Shown: positions 1 through 11,191, counted from the stretch's first letter. The stretch: 64,000 bases of DNA from an uncultured Eubacteriales bacterium (GCA_902761755.1 CACWLP010000006.1:1-64000), one strand, 5' to 3'. The notes: a model not told the origin generated them from the letters alone. Made by a program: numbers and translations.

Positions 1-1396
1 GCCGTTTTCGAAATCGCTGGCGTCGTCGAAAATACAAGGGACTGCAAGCGTACCACTGTTGTCAAGGTAACCAAGCTTGCGTTCTCCGTCAATCATTTGG
101 ACGACGATGTGAAAGCCCTCAGAATAGCTGCTGAAGTCAGGTTTGATCCATATCGCGTCTGTGATGATTTCACCTTGCATGTTCACAAGACCAAAGCGCC
201 GTTTTTTTCAGTGAGTTTCATCACCTTCTTCATCCACCGCAAACCAACACAGGCCGTTCTCCATGGGAGTGCCCAGACTGACGATGTGATCGATTGTCAG
301 AGAGAAAACCGTTTCACCCTGCATATCCAATAACGAATAGGTGTTTGCCCCTGTTTTCTCTGTCCGATAGCTCTGTCCGATAGCCATTATTGAAGTGTGG
401 CCCTGACCAGTGCTGTGCAATAATTCCGCGTGTGAGGATTTCGCCTTCCAGATCAATGACGCCCCAGTCCTGTTCCGGGAACTGCACCACGGCAGTCACG
501 CCCAGCGGTGTTTCTTCAAATGAGTTTGCCCGGATATATTGCGGCGCGATGACAGGATGCCCTGCGGCATCAGCATAGCCATAACGTCCGGAATCGTCCT
601 CTACCATGACCCGATTGAGGAACGCACCTTCATAGATAACAGCGTGGATGCCCTCCGGAAGCGGAATGATCGAGCCGGTTTCGTCTATCAGATGATAGGC
701 AGAACGGCTACGATTCCCCGTTTCATCATACTCCTCATCTACCATAGACACAGAAGCAACGCCGCCATGGAAGCAGCTCGGATCTGCCGCTTCATACTGA
801 CACGGGATCACCAGCTCGCCTGTGGTGCGATCAGCATATCCGGAGCGATGTGTATTGTCGATAACGGGGATTAATCTGCTGTCAGAGACCCATGGCCAGA
901 TATCCTCCCAATTCAGACCGGAAAAGCAGCCTGATGGAATGTCAAAGAATCCAACACGGTTGCTTTGCAGAATCTCCTCTTCGTTTTCATCCCAGACGAG
1001 ATCTCTCCAGCGCGTGACATACCAGATGCCGGTATCTTTCCCGCCATATAATTGTCCGTCATACCCAGAATCAAACGAATAGGTTGGTTCAAGGACAATG
1101 TTGCCGTTGCGGTCGATGATACCTTCACAATCCGGAATATCAGACCAATCTGTTTCTTCCGTGGGTATAAAGCCATCTGGGTAGACCGTAATGATTGCAT
1201 AATTGCCTCGAAAGCCAGACGCTCCGTCAAACTGCGGCTGGATGACGAACTCGCCATTTTGGTTGATATAGCCCCATTTGCCGTTTTCACCGCATGCAGG
1301 GAACAGTGGTTCAACTACCGCAGCCGTACCCTCCGCCCACGCGCCCAGCGGCACCAGGCACAGGATCATCACCCAAACCAGTATCAACCGCTTCAT
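1..1396 (-). pseudogene. WG-repeat secreted protein, broken, runs off left edge
   Basis: The reading frame opens at 1396 with a Sec signal peptide (hydrophobic core, AWA cleavage region near residue 22) after a GAGAGGAG ribosome site and a TATAAT -10 at 1420-1425. It continues as WG-type beta repeats (GKWGYINQNGEFVIQPQF, RYGYADAAGHPVIAPQY). Two lesions are visible. A 13-bp exact tandem duplication (358-370 and 371-383) shifts the frame, and removing one copy joins GYRTE to KTGANTYSLL and restores the repeat protein. Further on, an in-frame TGA at 208-210 precedes KKRRFGLVNMQGE, which continues the repeats to base 1. WG-repeat proteins are usually secreted and of unknown role. Base composition looks lower in GC than in the genes to the right. 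The C-terminus is outside the window. Confidence 0.8.
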
Positions 1397-1607
1397 TCTC
1401 GTTCAACTCCTCTCACCCTATTATATGTCCCGAAGAGCCAAAAAGAAACTGTCTGCTGGAAGAAAACCTCCATCAAATACGACGATCCGTCACAGCCATT
1501 TGTTCCCCATGTCTGCACACAAACGCAAAAGCTGGCAGGATTTCCACCGCTGGTGCCTGAATTCGACACGCGGGATGGAAACCCTGCCAAGCCACCTGTG
1601 TTCCTGT

Positions 1608-1817
1608 TTATGAAAGGATCTGCTGCGATTGCTCGTAAGTCCGCCTCTGCTCACCCTTCATCGCAATTTCCACGCAGTGCTTTACGGCCAGCAGCCTGCT
1701 CAGCTCCTCGTCCAGGGGCTTGTACTGTCCGCACAGATTCTCACGTTCTCTCGTGAACTGAGCCTTCTCCTTCTTCCGCTCCTGAATAGTGATCCCCTTC
1801 GCGCCGGTGATAACCAT
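1608..1817 (-). CDS. Short unrecognised ORF, possible mobile-element remnant
   Basis: This 69-codon frame encodes a charged helical peptide (ERKKEKAQFTRERENLCGQY, then DEELSRLLAVKHCVEIAMK). Its style recalls the coiled C-terminal tails of relaxases from mobilizable elements, but that is an impression and no catalytic motif is present. The frame stays open upstream of the ATG through a hairpin region. No good ribosome site was seen. It lies in a stretch with no intact gene, so it is more likely a fragment than a working gene. Confidence 0.25.
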   Translation of the reverse strand: MVITGAKGITIQERKKEKAQFTRERENLCGQYKPLDEELSRLLAVKHCVEIAMKGEQRRTYEQSQQILS

Positions 1818-1819
1818 AG

Positions 1820-1866
1820 AAAAGCCCTCCGTCTGCGGAAGATTTCCTCCACAGCGAAGGGCTTTT
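1820..1866. terminator. Imperfect hairpin with A and T flanks, terminator-like
   Basis: The arms AAAAGCCCT (1820-1828) and AGGGCTTTT (1858-1866) enclose a second imperfect stem. The arm ends are A-rich and T-rich, so it could terminate in either direction. The remainder of 1397-2024 shows no intact gene, only the -10 of the WG gene and degenerate sequence. Confidence 0.4.
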
Positions 1867-2024
1867 GAAACAGGTTTTCACAGTGTCCGACAGCACCCGC
1901 ACCTCGAAGCCACCGGATCGTTTCCAATAATGGCGGCTCAGGCGAATGTTATCATTTTGTTATCAGAGCGGTTTCGGACAGGGCGGGAAGCCTTGCAGCT
2001 GCTGGGTTTCCGGGCTGCAGGCGG

Positions 2025-3011
2025 TCACTCCCACTCAATGGTGGCCACGGGCTTTTCGCTGATGTCCCACAGCACGCGGTTCACACCGGGAACAGTGGCG
2101 ATGATCCGGTCCCGGATGGTGCACAGGACGGAAAAGGGGATCTCCGGCACGGTGGCGGTGACGGCGTCCACGGTGTTGACGGCGCGGATTGCCACAGCCC
2201 AGCCCATATAACGCACGCCTTTGCCGTCCACATAGCGGATGCCGGTGGACTGAAAATCGGGGATCGCGCAGAAATACTGCCACGGGGTTTCAGGCAGCTT
2301 GCCGATCTCTTCCCGCACGATGGCGTCGGCTTCCCGCAGGGCCTCCAGGCGGTCCCGGGTGATGGCGCCCACGCAGCGAACGCCCAGGCCCGGGCCCGGG
2401 AAGGGCTGACGGTATACCATATTGTCCGGCAGGCCCAGGGCCTTGCCCACCACGCGCACTTCGTCCTTATACAGCAGCTTTACCGGCTCTACCAGTACGA
2501 ACTGCAGATCCTCGGGCAGGCCGCCCACATTGTGGTGCGCTTTCACGCCCACGCTCTCCAGGATATCGGGGTAAATGGTGCCCTGGGCCAGGAAGCCGAT
2601 GCCCTGCTGCTTGCGAGCTTCTTCCTCAAAGACACGGATGAATTCCGCGCCGATGATCTTGCGCTTCTGTTCCGGATCGGATACCCCGGCAAGCTTGTCC
2701 AGGAACCGGTCCACTGCGTCCACATATACCAGATTGGCGTCCATTTCATCGCGGAATACCCGGATCACCTGCTCCGGCTCGCCTTTGCGCAGCAGGCCGT
2801 GATTCACATGCACGCACACCAGGTTTTTCCCGATGGCGCGAATCAGCAGCGCCGCCACCACGGAAGAATCGACGCCGCCGGACAGCGCCAGCAGCACTTT
2901 TCCGTTCCCCACCTGGGCCTTGATTTCTTTGATCTTCTCTTCAATGAATGCGTTGGCCAATTCCGGGGTATTGATCCGCTGCATGGTTTCCGGGCGTACG
3001 TTGCTGTCCAT
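2025..3011 (-). CDS. guaA: GMP synthase, ATP-pyrophosphatase subunit (no glutaminase domain)
   Basis: The product is 328 residues and converts XMP to GMP by adenylation and amination in the cytosol. The PP-loop SGGVDSS is at 44-50, the XMP-binding region follows, and the dimerisation domain ends in the family signature KPVATIEWE at 320-328. Usual bacterial GuaA is about 510-525 residues with an N-terminal class I glutamine amidotransferase. That domain is absent here, as in the split archaeal GuaAa/GuaAb enzyme. No amidotransferase partner is present in the window, so ammonia must come from a separate subunit or be used directly. The ATG follows AGGAGG with 9-nt spacing. It has its own promoter (3083-3111) and PurBox-like operators upstream. 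Confidence 0.93.
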   Translation of the reverse strand: MDSNVRPETMQRINTPELANAFIEEKIKEIKAQVGNGKVLLALSGGVDSSVVAALLIRAIGKNLVCVHVNHGLLRKGEPEQVIRVFRDEMDANLVYVDAVDRFLDKLAGVSDPEQKRKIIGAEFIRVFEEEARKQQGIGFLAQGTIYPDILESVGVKAHHNVGGLPEDLQFVLVEPVKLLYKDEVRVVGKALGLPDNMVYRQPFPGPGLGVRCVGAITRDRLEALREADAIVREEIGKLPETPWQYFCAIPDFQSTGIRYVDGKGVRYMGWAVAIRAVNTVDAVTATVPEIPFSVLCTIRDRIIATVPGVNRVLWDISEKPVATIEWE

Positions 3012-3082
3012 GTTTTTTACCCTCCTGTTTCCATTCGTTTTCCCGGGGCGCTTTCCGGTCCCTTTGAAGGAGCCGTTGCCTT

Positions 3083-3111
3083 ATTATTGCATGTAAAAAA
3101 CGTGAAATCAA
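3083..3111 (-). promoter_or_regulatory. guaA promoter
   Basis: On the minus strand, -35 TTGATT (3106-3111) and -10 AATAAT (3083-3088) are separated by 17 bp. A TG one base before the -10 makes it an extended -10. The boxes lie about 75 bp upstream of the guaA ATG. Confidence 0.65.
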
Positions 3112-3146
3112 GCGTTGTTTTCACTTTTTCTACAAAATACAGCCGT

Positions 3147-3190
3147 TTTTGCGAACATTATTTTGAAAACAGCATTATTTGTTCGTAAAT
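3147..3190. promoter_or_regulatory. Inverted pair of PurBox-like sites (putative PurR operator)
   Basis: On the plus strand TTTTGCGAACATT lies at 3147-3159. On the minus strand ATTTACGAACAAA lies at 3190-3178. Each matches 11 of 13 positions of the Bacillus PurBox consensus AWWWCCGAACWWT. The CGAAC cores face each other and span 34 bp from outer edge to outer edge (3152-3185), which as I remember is the geometry of Bacillus pur operators. The pair lies upstream of guaA and immediately upstream of the fprA -35. Confidence 0.6.
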
Positions 3191-3200
3191 TTCTTTTCTC

Positions 3201-3229
3201 TTCATTTTTTCCTCATTCTGTGTTATACT
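3201..3229 (+). promoter_or_regulatory. fprA promoter
   Basis: The extended -10 reads TGTTATACT, with TATACT at 3224-3229. A weak -35 TTCATT lies 17 bp upstream at 3201-3206. The fprA start is at 3280. Confidence 0.6.
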
Positions 3230-3279
3230 TTGTAAAGGCGCATCGCCTGCGTTTTCAAACAGAGGAAAGGGGAAGAAAA

Positions 3280-4434
3280 ATGAACATCAGCGATTCCATC
3301 CTTTACACGGGCGTGAACGATCATGAGCTGGATCTGTTCGAGGGGCAGTACGACATTCACGACGGCATCAGCTATAACTCTTATGTGATCCTGGATGAAA
3401 AAACAGCGATCCTGGATTCCGTGGACGCCAGGAAAACGGCGGAATGGGTTTCCAATCTGGATCAGGCGCTTTCCGGCCGCAAGCCCGCATATTTCATCGT
3501 TTCCCACATCGAGCCGGACCACGGCGGCAGCCTGCGCGCCGCGGCGGACAAGTTCCCGGACATGCAGTTCGTCATGAGCGCCAAGGCCATGAGCATGCTG
3601 GCCCAGTTCGGATATGCCGATCTCGCCGCAAGGACCCTGGCCGTCAAGGAAAACGATACGCTGTCCCTGGGCGCCCACACCCTGCGTTTTTTCATGGCGC
3701 CCATGGTGCATTGGCCCGAAGTGATGGTTACTTATGAAGAAACGGAAAAAACGCTGTTTTCCGCCGACGCTTTCGGCAAATTCGGCGCCCTGGACGAAGA
3801 AGACGAAGACTGGCTGGATGAAGCCCGGGAGTATTACATCAACATCGTGGGCAAATACGGCGGCCCGGTGCAGACGCTGCTGAAAAAAGCCGCCGCGCTG
3901 GACGTGCGGCGCATCTGCCCCCTCCACGGCCCGGTGCTCAGCGAGAATCTGGGATATTATCTCGATAAGTATAACACCTGGAGCAGCTACCAGCCCGAAG
4001 AAAAAGGCGTGCTCATCGCCTACGGCACCCTCCACGGCAACACCGCGGTTGCCGCGAAAAAGCTGGCCGAGATGCTGCGGGAAAAGGGCGTTTCCGTGGA
4101 AGTGACCGATCTGGCCCGGGATATCCTGTCCGAATCCGTGTCGAAAGCCTTCAAGTACGACACCGTGGTGCTGGCCTCCCCCACCTACGACGGCGGCATC
4201 TTCCCCCGGATGGAGGAATTCATTTCCCATCTGAAAGCGAAAGCCTTCCAGAAGCGCCGCGTCGCCTTCATCGAAAACGGCTCCTGGGCGCCCATGGCTG
4301 CAAAGAATATGAAGGCCCTGCTGGAAGGATGCAAGGACCTGACCTTCTGCGAAACCGCCGTCACCATCAAATCCACCGTCAGCGACGCAAATATCGCGCA
4401 GTTTGAAAAGCTGGCGGAGGAATTATCAGCCTGA
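3280..4434 (+). CDS. fprA: FprA-family A-type flavodiiron protein
   Basis: This 384-residue protein has an N-terminal metallo-beta-lactamase-like diiron domain (about 1-240) and a C-terminal flavodoxin domain (about 245-384, FMN loop near GTLHGNTAVAA). Diiron ligands are visible as HIEPDH (76-81), MVHWPE (His about 144), SADAF (Asp about 162) and CPLHG (His about 216). Flavodiiron proteins reduce O2 to water or NO to N2O with electrons from rubredoxin or F420, protecting anaerobes. No rubredoxin domain is fused. The ATG at 3280 follows GAGGAAAGGGG and fits the family start. In-frame sequence upstream of it overlaps the promoter. Confidence 0.92.
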   Translation: MNISDSILYTGVNDHELDLFEGQYDIHDGISYNSYVILDEKTAILDSVDARKTAEWVSNLDQALSGRKPAYFIVSHIEPDHGGSLRAAADKFPDMQFVMSAKAMSMLAQFGYADLAARTLAVKENDTLSLGAHTLRFFMAPMVHWPEVMVTYEETEKTLFSADAFGKFGALDEEDEDWLDEAREYYINIVGKYGGPVQTLLKKAAALDVRRICPLHGPVLSENLGYYLDKYNTWSSYQPEEKGVLIAYGTLHGNTAVAAKKLAEMLREKGVSVEVTDLARDILSESVSKAFKYDTVVLASPTYDGGIFPRMEEFISHLKAKAFQKRRVAFIENGSWAPMAAKNMKALLEGCKDLTFCETAVTIKSTVSDANIAQFEKLAEELSA

Positions 4435-4448
4435 TACGAAAAATCGAA

Positions 4449-4711
4449 AAGCGCGGCACCTTACGCCGTGCCTCAGAGCGTCGACAAAGTCGACACTCTG
4501 CGAAGGAAAGGCCGGTAAACCGTCCTTTCCTTCGACACATCAATTTATTGTAAAAAGGCATTTCCGGGAAAGTATGCCCGGAAATGCTCTTTTTACGGCC
4601 ATAAATTGATAGAGGAAGCAGTCATTCTGACTGCTCCTCGGACCGGCAAACCCGGTCCTGCGGATGGTTGATGAAGTCTGAAGCGCGGCGCCTTACGCCA
4701 CGCCTTTTTTT
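4449..4711. repeat. Intergenic array of five hairpins between 25-bp direct repeats
   Basis: The fprA-lepA gap holds consecutive dyads: 4474-4500 (GTCGAC inner stem); 4501-4534 (11-bp stem CGAAGGAAAGG plus CGG/CCG); 4539-4610 (ATCAATTTAT outer stem and a 19-bp inner stem with one bulge); 4612-4639 (12-bp stem, one bulged A); and 4640-4658 (GGACCGG, 7-bp stem). They are bracketed by imperfect direct repeats at 4449-4473 and 4681-4705 (22 of 25 identical), each itself a small hairpin. The right copy runs into seven Ts and looks like a terminator. No ORF explains it. Confidence 0.75.
4687..4711 (+). terminator. Putative fprA terminator at the end of the hairpin array
   Basis: GGCG (4687-4690) pairs with CGCC (4701-4704), followed by TTTTTTT. 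It is the right-hand copy of the array's flanking repeat. Confidence 0.5.
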
Positions 4712-4748
4712 GTGCGGTTTTTCATCGTGCCGTCCGCAGATAAAGGAA

Positions 4749-4777
4749 TTGCGTTTTTTGCCCGTTTCCGTTATAAT
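4749..4777 (+). promoter_or_regulatory. lepA promoter
   Basis: -35 TTGCGT (4749-4754), 17-bp spacer, -10 TATAAT (4772-4777), 33 bp before the GTG start of lepA. Confidence 0.7.
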
Positions 4778-4809
4778 GATATGGTTATTAAGCAAGGAGG
4801 AAACAGCCC

Positions 4810-6618
<1,809 letters not shown>

Positions 6619-6675
6619 GGAAGAAAGCCCCCGGTCCGTTCGTTTTCTATCTGAAACCAGCGCTTGGAGGTTTTT

Positions 6676-7386
6676 ATGAACGCAATCGACATCGCAATCC
6701 TGTTCATTCTGGCGGCCAGCATCATTTACGGCTGTTACCGCGGATTTGTGCACACCATCCTGTCCATGGCGTGCTGCATCCTGGCATTCCTGGTGGCGGT
6801 GATCTTCGGGCCGTCGCTGGCGTCCTCCGTCAGCAGCAACGAGAGCATCCAATCCACCCTGGTGAATTATACCGACGCCCTGACCCGCGTGGACGATACC
6901 ACCCTGGCCAATCAGCAAATCACCGGGCAGATGGACGACGGCGTGATCGGCAGGATCCTGGAAAACGTGAATCTGCCCGATCCCATCAAGAACATTCTGG
7001 AAAACAATCTGAAGGGCCAGGTGTTTTCCAACACCTCCGTTTCCACCGTGAACGGGTACGTTTCCAATACGGTGGTCTTCGTGGCCATTCAGGTGCTCAG
7101 CTTCATTGTCTGCTTCATTGTGAGCTATCTGGTGCTTTCCATCGTGTTGAGCCTGGTGCAGCACGTATTCAAGCTGCCGCTGCTCCGGCAGGCGGACTGG
7201 CTGGCCGGCGGGATCTTCGGCCTGCTGCGGGGCGCGCTGGTCATCTATGTGCTGTTCCTGCTGCTTCCCGTCCTCAAAACCGTCGTGCCTCTGGATTCCT
7301 TTACCGATATGGTGGATCAAAGCGCCCTCGCCCCGATCTTTCAGTCCAACGGCTTCTTCTCCGGCGTCATTTCCGGGATCATCTGA
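6676..7386 (+). CDS. CvpA-family membrane protein
   Basis: The product is 236 residues. Hydrophobic segments lie near the N-terminus (IDIAILFILAASIIYGCYRG) and in the C-terminal half, separated by an extracytoplasmic loop of about 80 polar residues (roughly 45-125). This pattern and the opening fit the CvpA/colicin V production family, whose exact function in Firmicutes is unclear. TTGGAGG precedes the ATG at 6676 by five bases, which is why the in-frame ATG four codons upstream is not used. It lies 57 bp after lepA and is probably cotranscribed. It ends at a strong terminator. Confidence 0.75.
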   Translation: MNAIDIAILFILAASIIYGCYRGFVHTILSMACCILAFLVAVIFGPSLASSVSSNESIQSTLVNYTDALTRVDDTTLANQQITGQMDDGVIGRILENVNLPDPIKNILENNLKGQVFSNTSVSTVNGYVSNTVVFVAIQVLSFIVCFIVSYLVLSIVLSLVQHVFKLPLLRQADWLAGGIFGLLRGALVIYVLFLLLPVLKTVVPLDSFTDMVDQSALAPIFQSNGFFSGVISGII

Positions 7387-7403
7387 TTGTTTTTCAAATT
7401 CAA

Positions 7404-7431
7404 AAAACCGCCGTTCTTCAACGGCGGTTTT
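7404..7431. terminator. Bidirectional terminator between the cvpA-like gene and guaB
   Basis: AAAACCGCCGTT (7404-7415), loop CTTC, AACGGCGGTTTT (7420-7431). It is a perfect 12-bp stem with A and T flanks, between convergent genes. Confidence 0.9.
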
Positions 7432-7444
7432 CTTATGCGTATAA

Positions 7445-8966
<1,522 letters not shown>

Positions 8967-8972
8967 CAGAAT

Positions 8973-9013
8973 ATTCGGAATTTTTTCTACATTATTCGGA
9001 ATTTTTTCTACAT
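8973..9013 (-). promoter_or_regulatory. Tandem 21-bp repeat with PurBox-like sites upstream of guaB
   Basis: Two tandem copies of a 21-bp unit (8973-8993 and 8994-9013, identical over 20 bases) lie immediately upstream of the -35. On the minus strand each contains a PurBox-like 13-mer (AATTCCGAATAAT and AATTCCGAATATT), 12 of 13 against AWWWCCGAACWWT. The 21-bp period puts both on the same face of the helix. The A-tracts could also act as an UP element. Confidence 0.5.
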
Positions 9014-9229
9014 ATTGTGACATGTGCCCGTTTTTTCCGCTGAATATCCTATATATGGAAAGCCCCATCCGGCGTCGTAGCTGCCCGGACGGGGCTTCTT
9101 TTCTGCTTCCTTTTTCTTGTTGGGGATCACGCGGGTCACCGGCGCAACCGCCCATTCCCTGCGTCCTTTTTTGTCCAGTTCTTTCCTCTGCTTCTTGCTC
9201 ATTTTGCCGCGCGGCACAAATCCTTTCAT
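9008..9229 (-). CDS. Small conserved Clostridia protein of unknown function
   Basis: This 73-residue basic protein begins MKGFVPRGKMSKKQRKELDK and continues with WAVAPVTRVIPNKKK. I recognise this as a small hypothetical family common in Clostridia with no assigned function. The ATG at 9229 is preceded by AAAGGAGG with 8-nt spacing, which favours it over the in-frame ATG at 9271. The last third of the gene contains a 13-bp stem (9060-9072 with 9085-9097) that looks like a terminator but lies within the reading frame. Confidence 0.65.
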   Translation of the reverse strand: MKGFVPRGKMSKKQRKELDKKGRREWAVAPVTRVIPNKKKEAEKKPRPGSYDAGWGFPYIGYSAEKTGTCHNM

Positions 9230-9338
9230 CGCATCGGCCTCCTTTCCTTTTTGCAGATACGACACGCCCATTCCGTTTTCCTTCCTCTATCCGTGTTTCA
9301 GCAACATTTATTTAATAATTTTCTCTGTTCCCGAAGCA

Positions 9339-9367
9339 TTGAAATAAGCGCCCGTTTCATGTAAAAT
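9339..9367 (+). promoter_or_regulatory. Promoter of the 5'-nucleotidase gene
   Basis: -35 TTGAAA (9339-9344), 17-bp spacer, -10 TAAAAT (9362-9367). Confidence 0.65.
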
Positions 9368-9412
9368 AGATACAGGTGTTTCATACATATGTTTCAAGGA
9401 GGGTGATTCTGA

Positions 9413-11086
9413 ATGAAAAAATTCCTGAGTTTGCTCCTGATCCTCTGCCTTGCGCTGGGCTGCGCCGCTTTTGCCGAGGAAGCCGCCGCTCCTGCGCTGC
9501 AGAAAAACCTGGTGGTGCTCTTTACCAGCGACGTGCACTGCGGCATCGACAGCGGCTGGGGCTATGCCGGCGTGTACGCGGTGAAGGAAAACCTTTCCAA
9601 AGATAATTACGTCCTGCTGGTGGACGACGGCGACGCCATTCAGGGCGAACCCATCGGCACCATGACCAAGGGCGAAGGGATCATTGACATCATGAATGCC
9701 GTAGGCTATGATCTGGCCATTCCCGGCAACCATGAATTCGACTACGGCATGGACCGTTTCCTGGAGCTGGCGGAAAAAGCCGATTTCCCCTACCTCAGCT
9801 GCAATTTCAATAAGGAAGGCGAATTGGTATTCGCTCCCTACGCCATCAAGGAATTTGACGGCGTGAAGATCGCCTTCGTCGGCGTATCCACTCCTTACAC
9901 CCTGCGGTCCTCCACCCCCAGCTATTTCATGAATGAAAACGGCGAATTCATCTACGGCTTCTTCCAGGATGCCACCGGCGAAGGCGTATACAACGCCGTG
10001 CAGAAGGCCGTGGACGACGCCCGGGCCGAAGGCGCCCAGTATGTGATCGTCATGGGCCATCTGGGCAACGAAGACGAATGCACCCCCTGGAAATACAGCG
10101 ACGTGATTGCGAACACCACCGGCATCGACGCCTGGCTGGACGGCCACAGCCACGATACCGATCAGGTCGTGATGCAGAACAAGGACGGCCAGGATGTGGT
10201 CCGTTCTGCCTGCGGCACCAAGCTGGCCAATATCGGCGTCCTGACCATCGGCAAGGACGGCTCTGTTTCCTCCAAGCTCTATGACTGGGATCTGGATATC
10301 GCCGCCCCGAAGCTGCTGGGACTGAACAACGCCGGCTCCGAAGCCGTCTCCGCAGCTGCTGACGTACTGAATGAAAAATTGTCTGAAGTCGTGGCCAGCA
10401 CTCAGGTGGATCTGGTCATCAACGATCCCGAAGCCGTCACCGACGAGGGCAAGCCCATCCGCATCATCCGCCGGGCCGAAACCAACCTGGGCGACCTGTG
10501 CGCCGACGCTTATCTGGATCAGAGCGGCGAAGCGGACATCGCGTTCGTCAACGGCGGCGGCATCCGCGTGACCATCGAAAAGGGCGAAATCACTTTGAAC
10601 GAAATCCTCAAAGTGCATCCCTTCGGCAACAGCCTCACCGTCATCGAAATCACCGGCCAGCAGGTGCTGGACGCGCTGGAATGGTCCGTTCATTCCCTGC
10701 CCGGCGAATTCGGCGGCTTCGATCAGGTGGCCGGATTGACCTTCGAATACGACGCCACCATCCCCACCCCCTGCCAGCAGGATGAAAAGGGATTCTTCGC
10801 GGGCATTGACGAAACCATGGAGCGCCGCGTGCGCAACGTGCTGGTGGGCGGTCAGCCCCTGGATCCCGAAGCCACCTACAAGGTCGCTTCCCACGATTAT
10901 CAGCTGCTGAACCAGGGCGACGGCTACACCATGTTTGTCGGCGCCAAGGTGCTGCAGGAGAGCGTGAAGCTGGACAACCAGGTGCTCATCGATTACATCA
11001 CCGGCACCCTGGGCGGCGTGGTCGGCGAGGAATACGACAACCCCTACGGCCAGGGCCGCATCGTGTCCGTGGGCGCGGAAGAATAA
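9413..11086 (+). CDS. Secreted 5'-nucleotidase / 2',3'-cyclic phosphodiesterase family protein
   Basis: The product is 557 residues with a signal peptide (about 1-22, ending CAAFAEE). An N-terminal calcineurin-like metallophosphoesterase domain carries TSDVHCG, DGDAIQGE, GNHEFDYGMD, a GHLGNE segment and DGHSHD, which supply the dimetal ligands. The C-terminal 5_nucleotid_C domain carries NGGGIR. The UshA-like family hydrolyses extracellular nucleotides to nucleosides and phosphate, probably for scavenging. No cell-wall anchor or SLH domain is visible, so it is probably released or loosely held. AAGGAGGGTGATTCTGA precedes the ATG. It has its own promoter and terminator. Confidence 0.9.
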   Translation: MKKFLSLLLILCLALGCAAFAEEAAAPALQKNLVVLFTSDVHCGIDSGWGYAGVYAVKENLSKDNYVLLVDDGDAIQGEPIGTMTKGEGIIDIMNAVGYDLAIPGNHEFDYGMDRFLELAEKADFPYLSCNFNKEGELVFAPYAIKEFDGVKIAFVGVSTPYTLRSSTPSYFMNENGEFIYGFFQDATGEGVYNAVQKAVDDARAEGAQYVIVMGHLGNEDECTPWKYSDVIANTTGIDAWLDGHSHDTDQVVMQNKDGQDVVRSACGTKLANIGVLTIGKDGSVSSKLYDWDLDIAAPKLLGLNNAGSEAVSAAADVLNEKLSEVVASTQVDLVINDPEAVTDEGKPIRIIRRAETNLGDLCADAYLDQSGEADIAFVNGGGIRVTIEKGEITLNEILKVHPFGNSLTVIEITGQQVLDALEWSVHSLPGEFGGFDQVAGLTFEYDATIPTPCQQDEKGFFAGIDETMERRVRNVLVGGQPLDPEATYKVASHDYQLLNQGDGYTMFVGAKVLQESVKLDNQVLIDYITGTLGGVVGEEYDNPYGQGRIVSVGAEE

Positions 11087-11102
11087 TCAATCACGAATCA
11101 GC

Positions 11103-11127
11103 AAAGCCGCCTTCGGGCGGCTTTTCC
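11103..11127 (+). terminator. Terminator of the 5'-nucleotidase gene
   Basis: AAAGCCGCC (11103-11111) and GGCGGCTTT (11116-11124) with a T tail. Confidence 0.85.
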
Positions 11128-11140
11128 TTTTCTGTATTGC

Positions 11141-11178
11141 AAAAAAGAATGCCTTCCGGCGTGATGCCGGAAGGCATT
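11141..11178 (-). terminator. rpsI terminator
   Basis: On the minus strand, AATGCCTTCCGGC and GCCGGAAGGCATT (11148-11160, 11166-11178) form a 13-bp stem followed by CTTTTTT. Confidence 0.9.
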
Positions 11179-11191
11179 GATCTTTTGAAAA

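Noticed and set aside
208..210. TGA in the WG-repeat gene read as a recoded tryptophan or selenocysteine
   Set aside because: The same gene also has a frameshift, and other genes here use TGA as a normal stop, so decay is the simpler explanation.
2025..3011. GuaA truncated by a frameshift with the glutaminase domain upstream
   Set aside because: The upstream 270 bp to fprA holds promoters and operators in all frames, with no amidotransferase remnants.
4449..4711. CRISPR array
   Set aside because: The palindromes differ from one another, there are no regular identical repeats with unique spacers, and no cas genes are nearby.
4449..4711. Insertion of a transposon with target-site duplication
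   Set aside because: The flanking repeats are 25 bp and imperfect, both are hairpins, and no transposase or terminal inverted repeat spans the element. A non-autonomous element remains possible.
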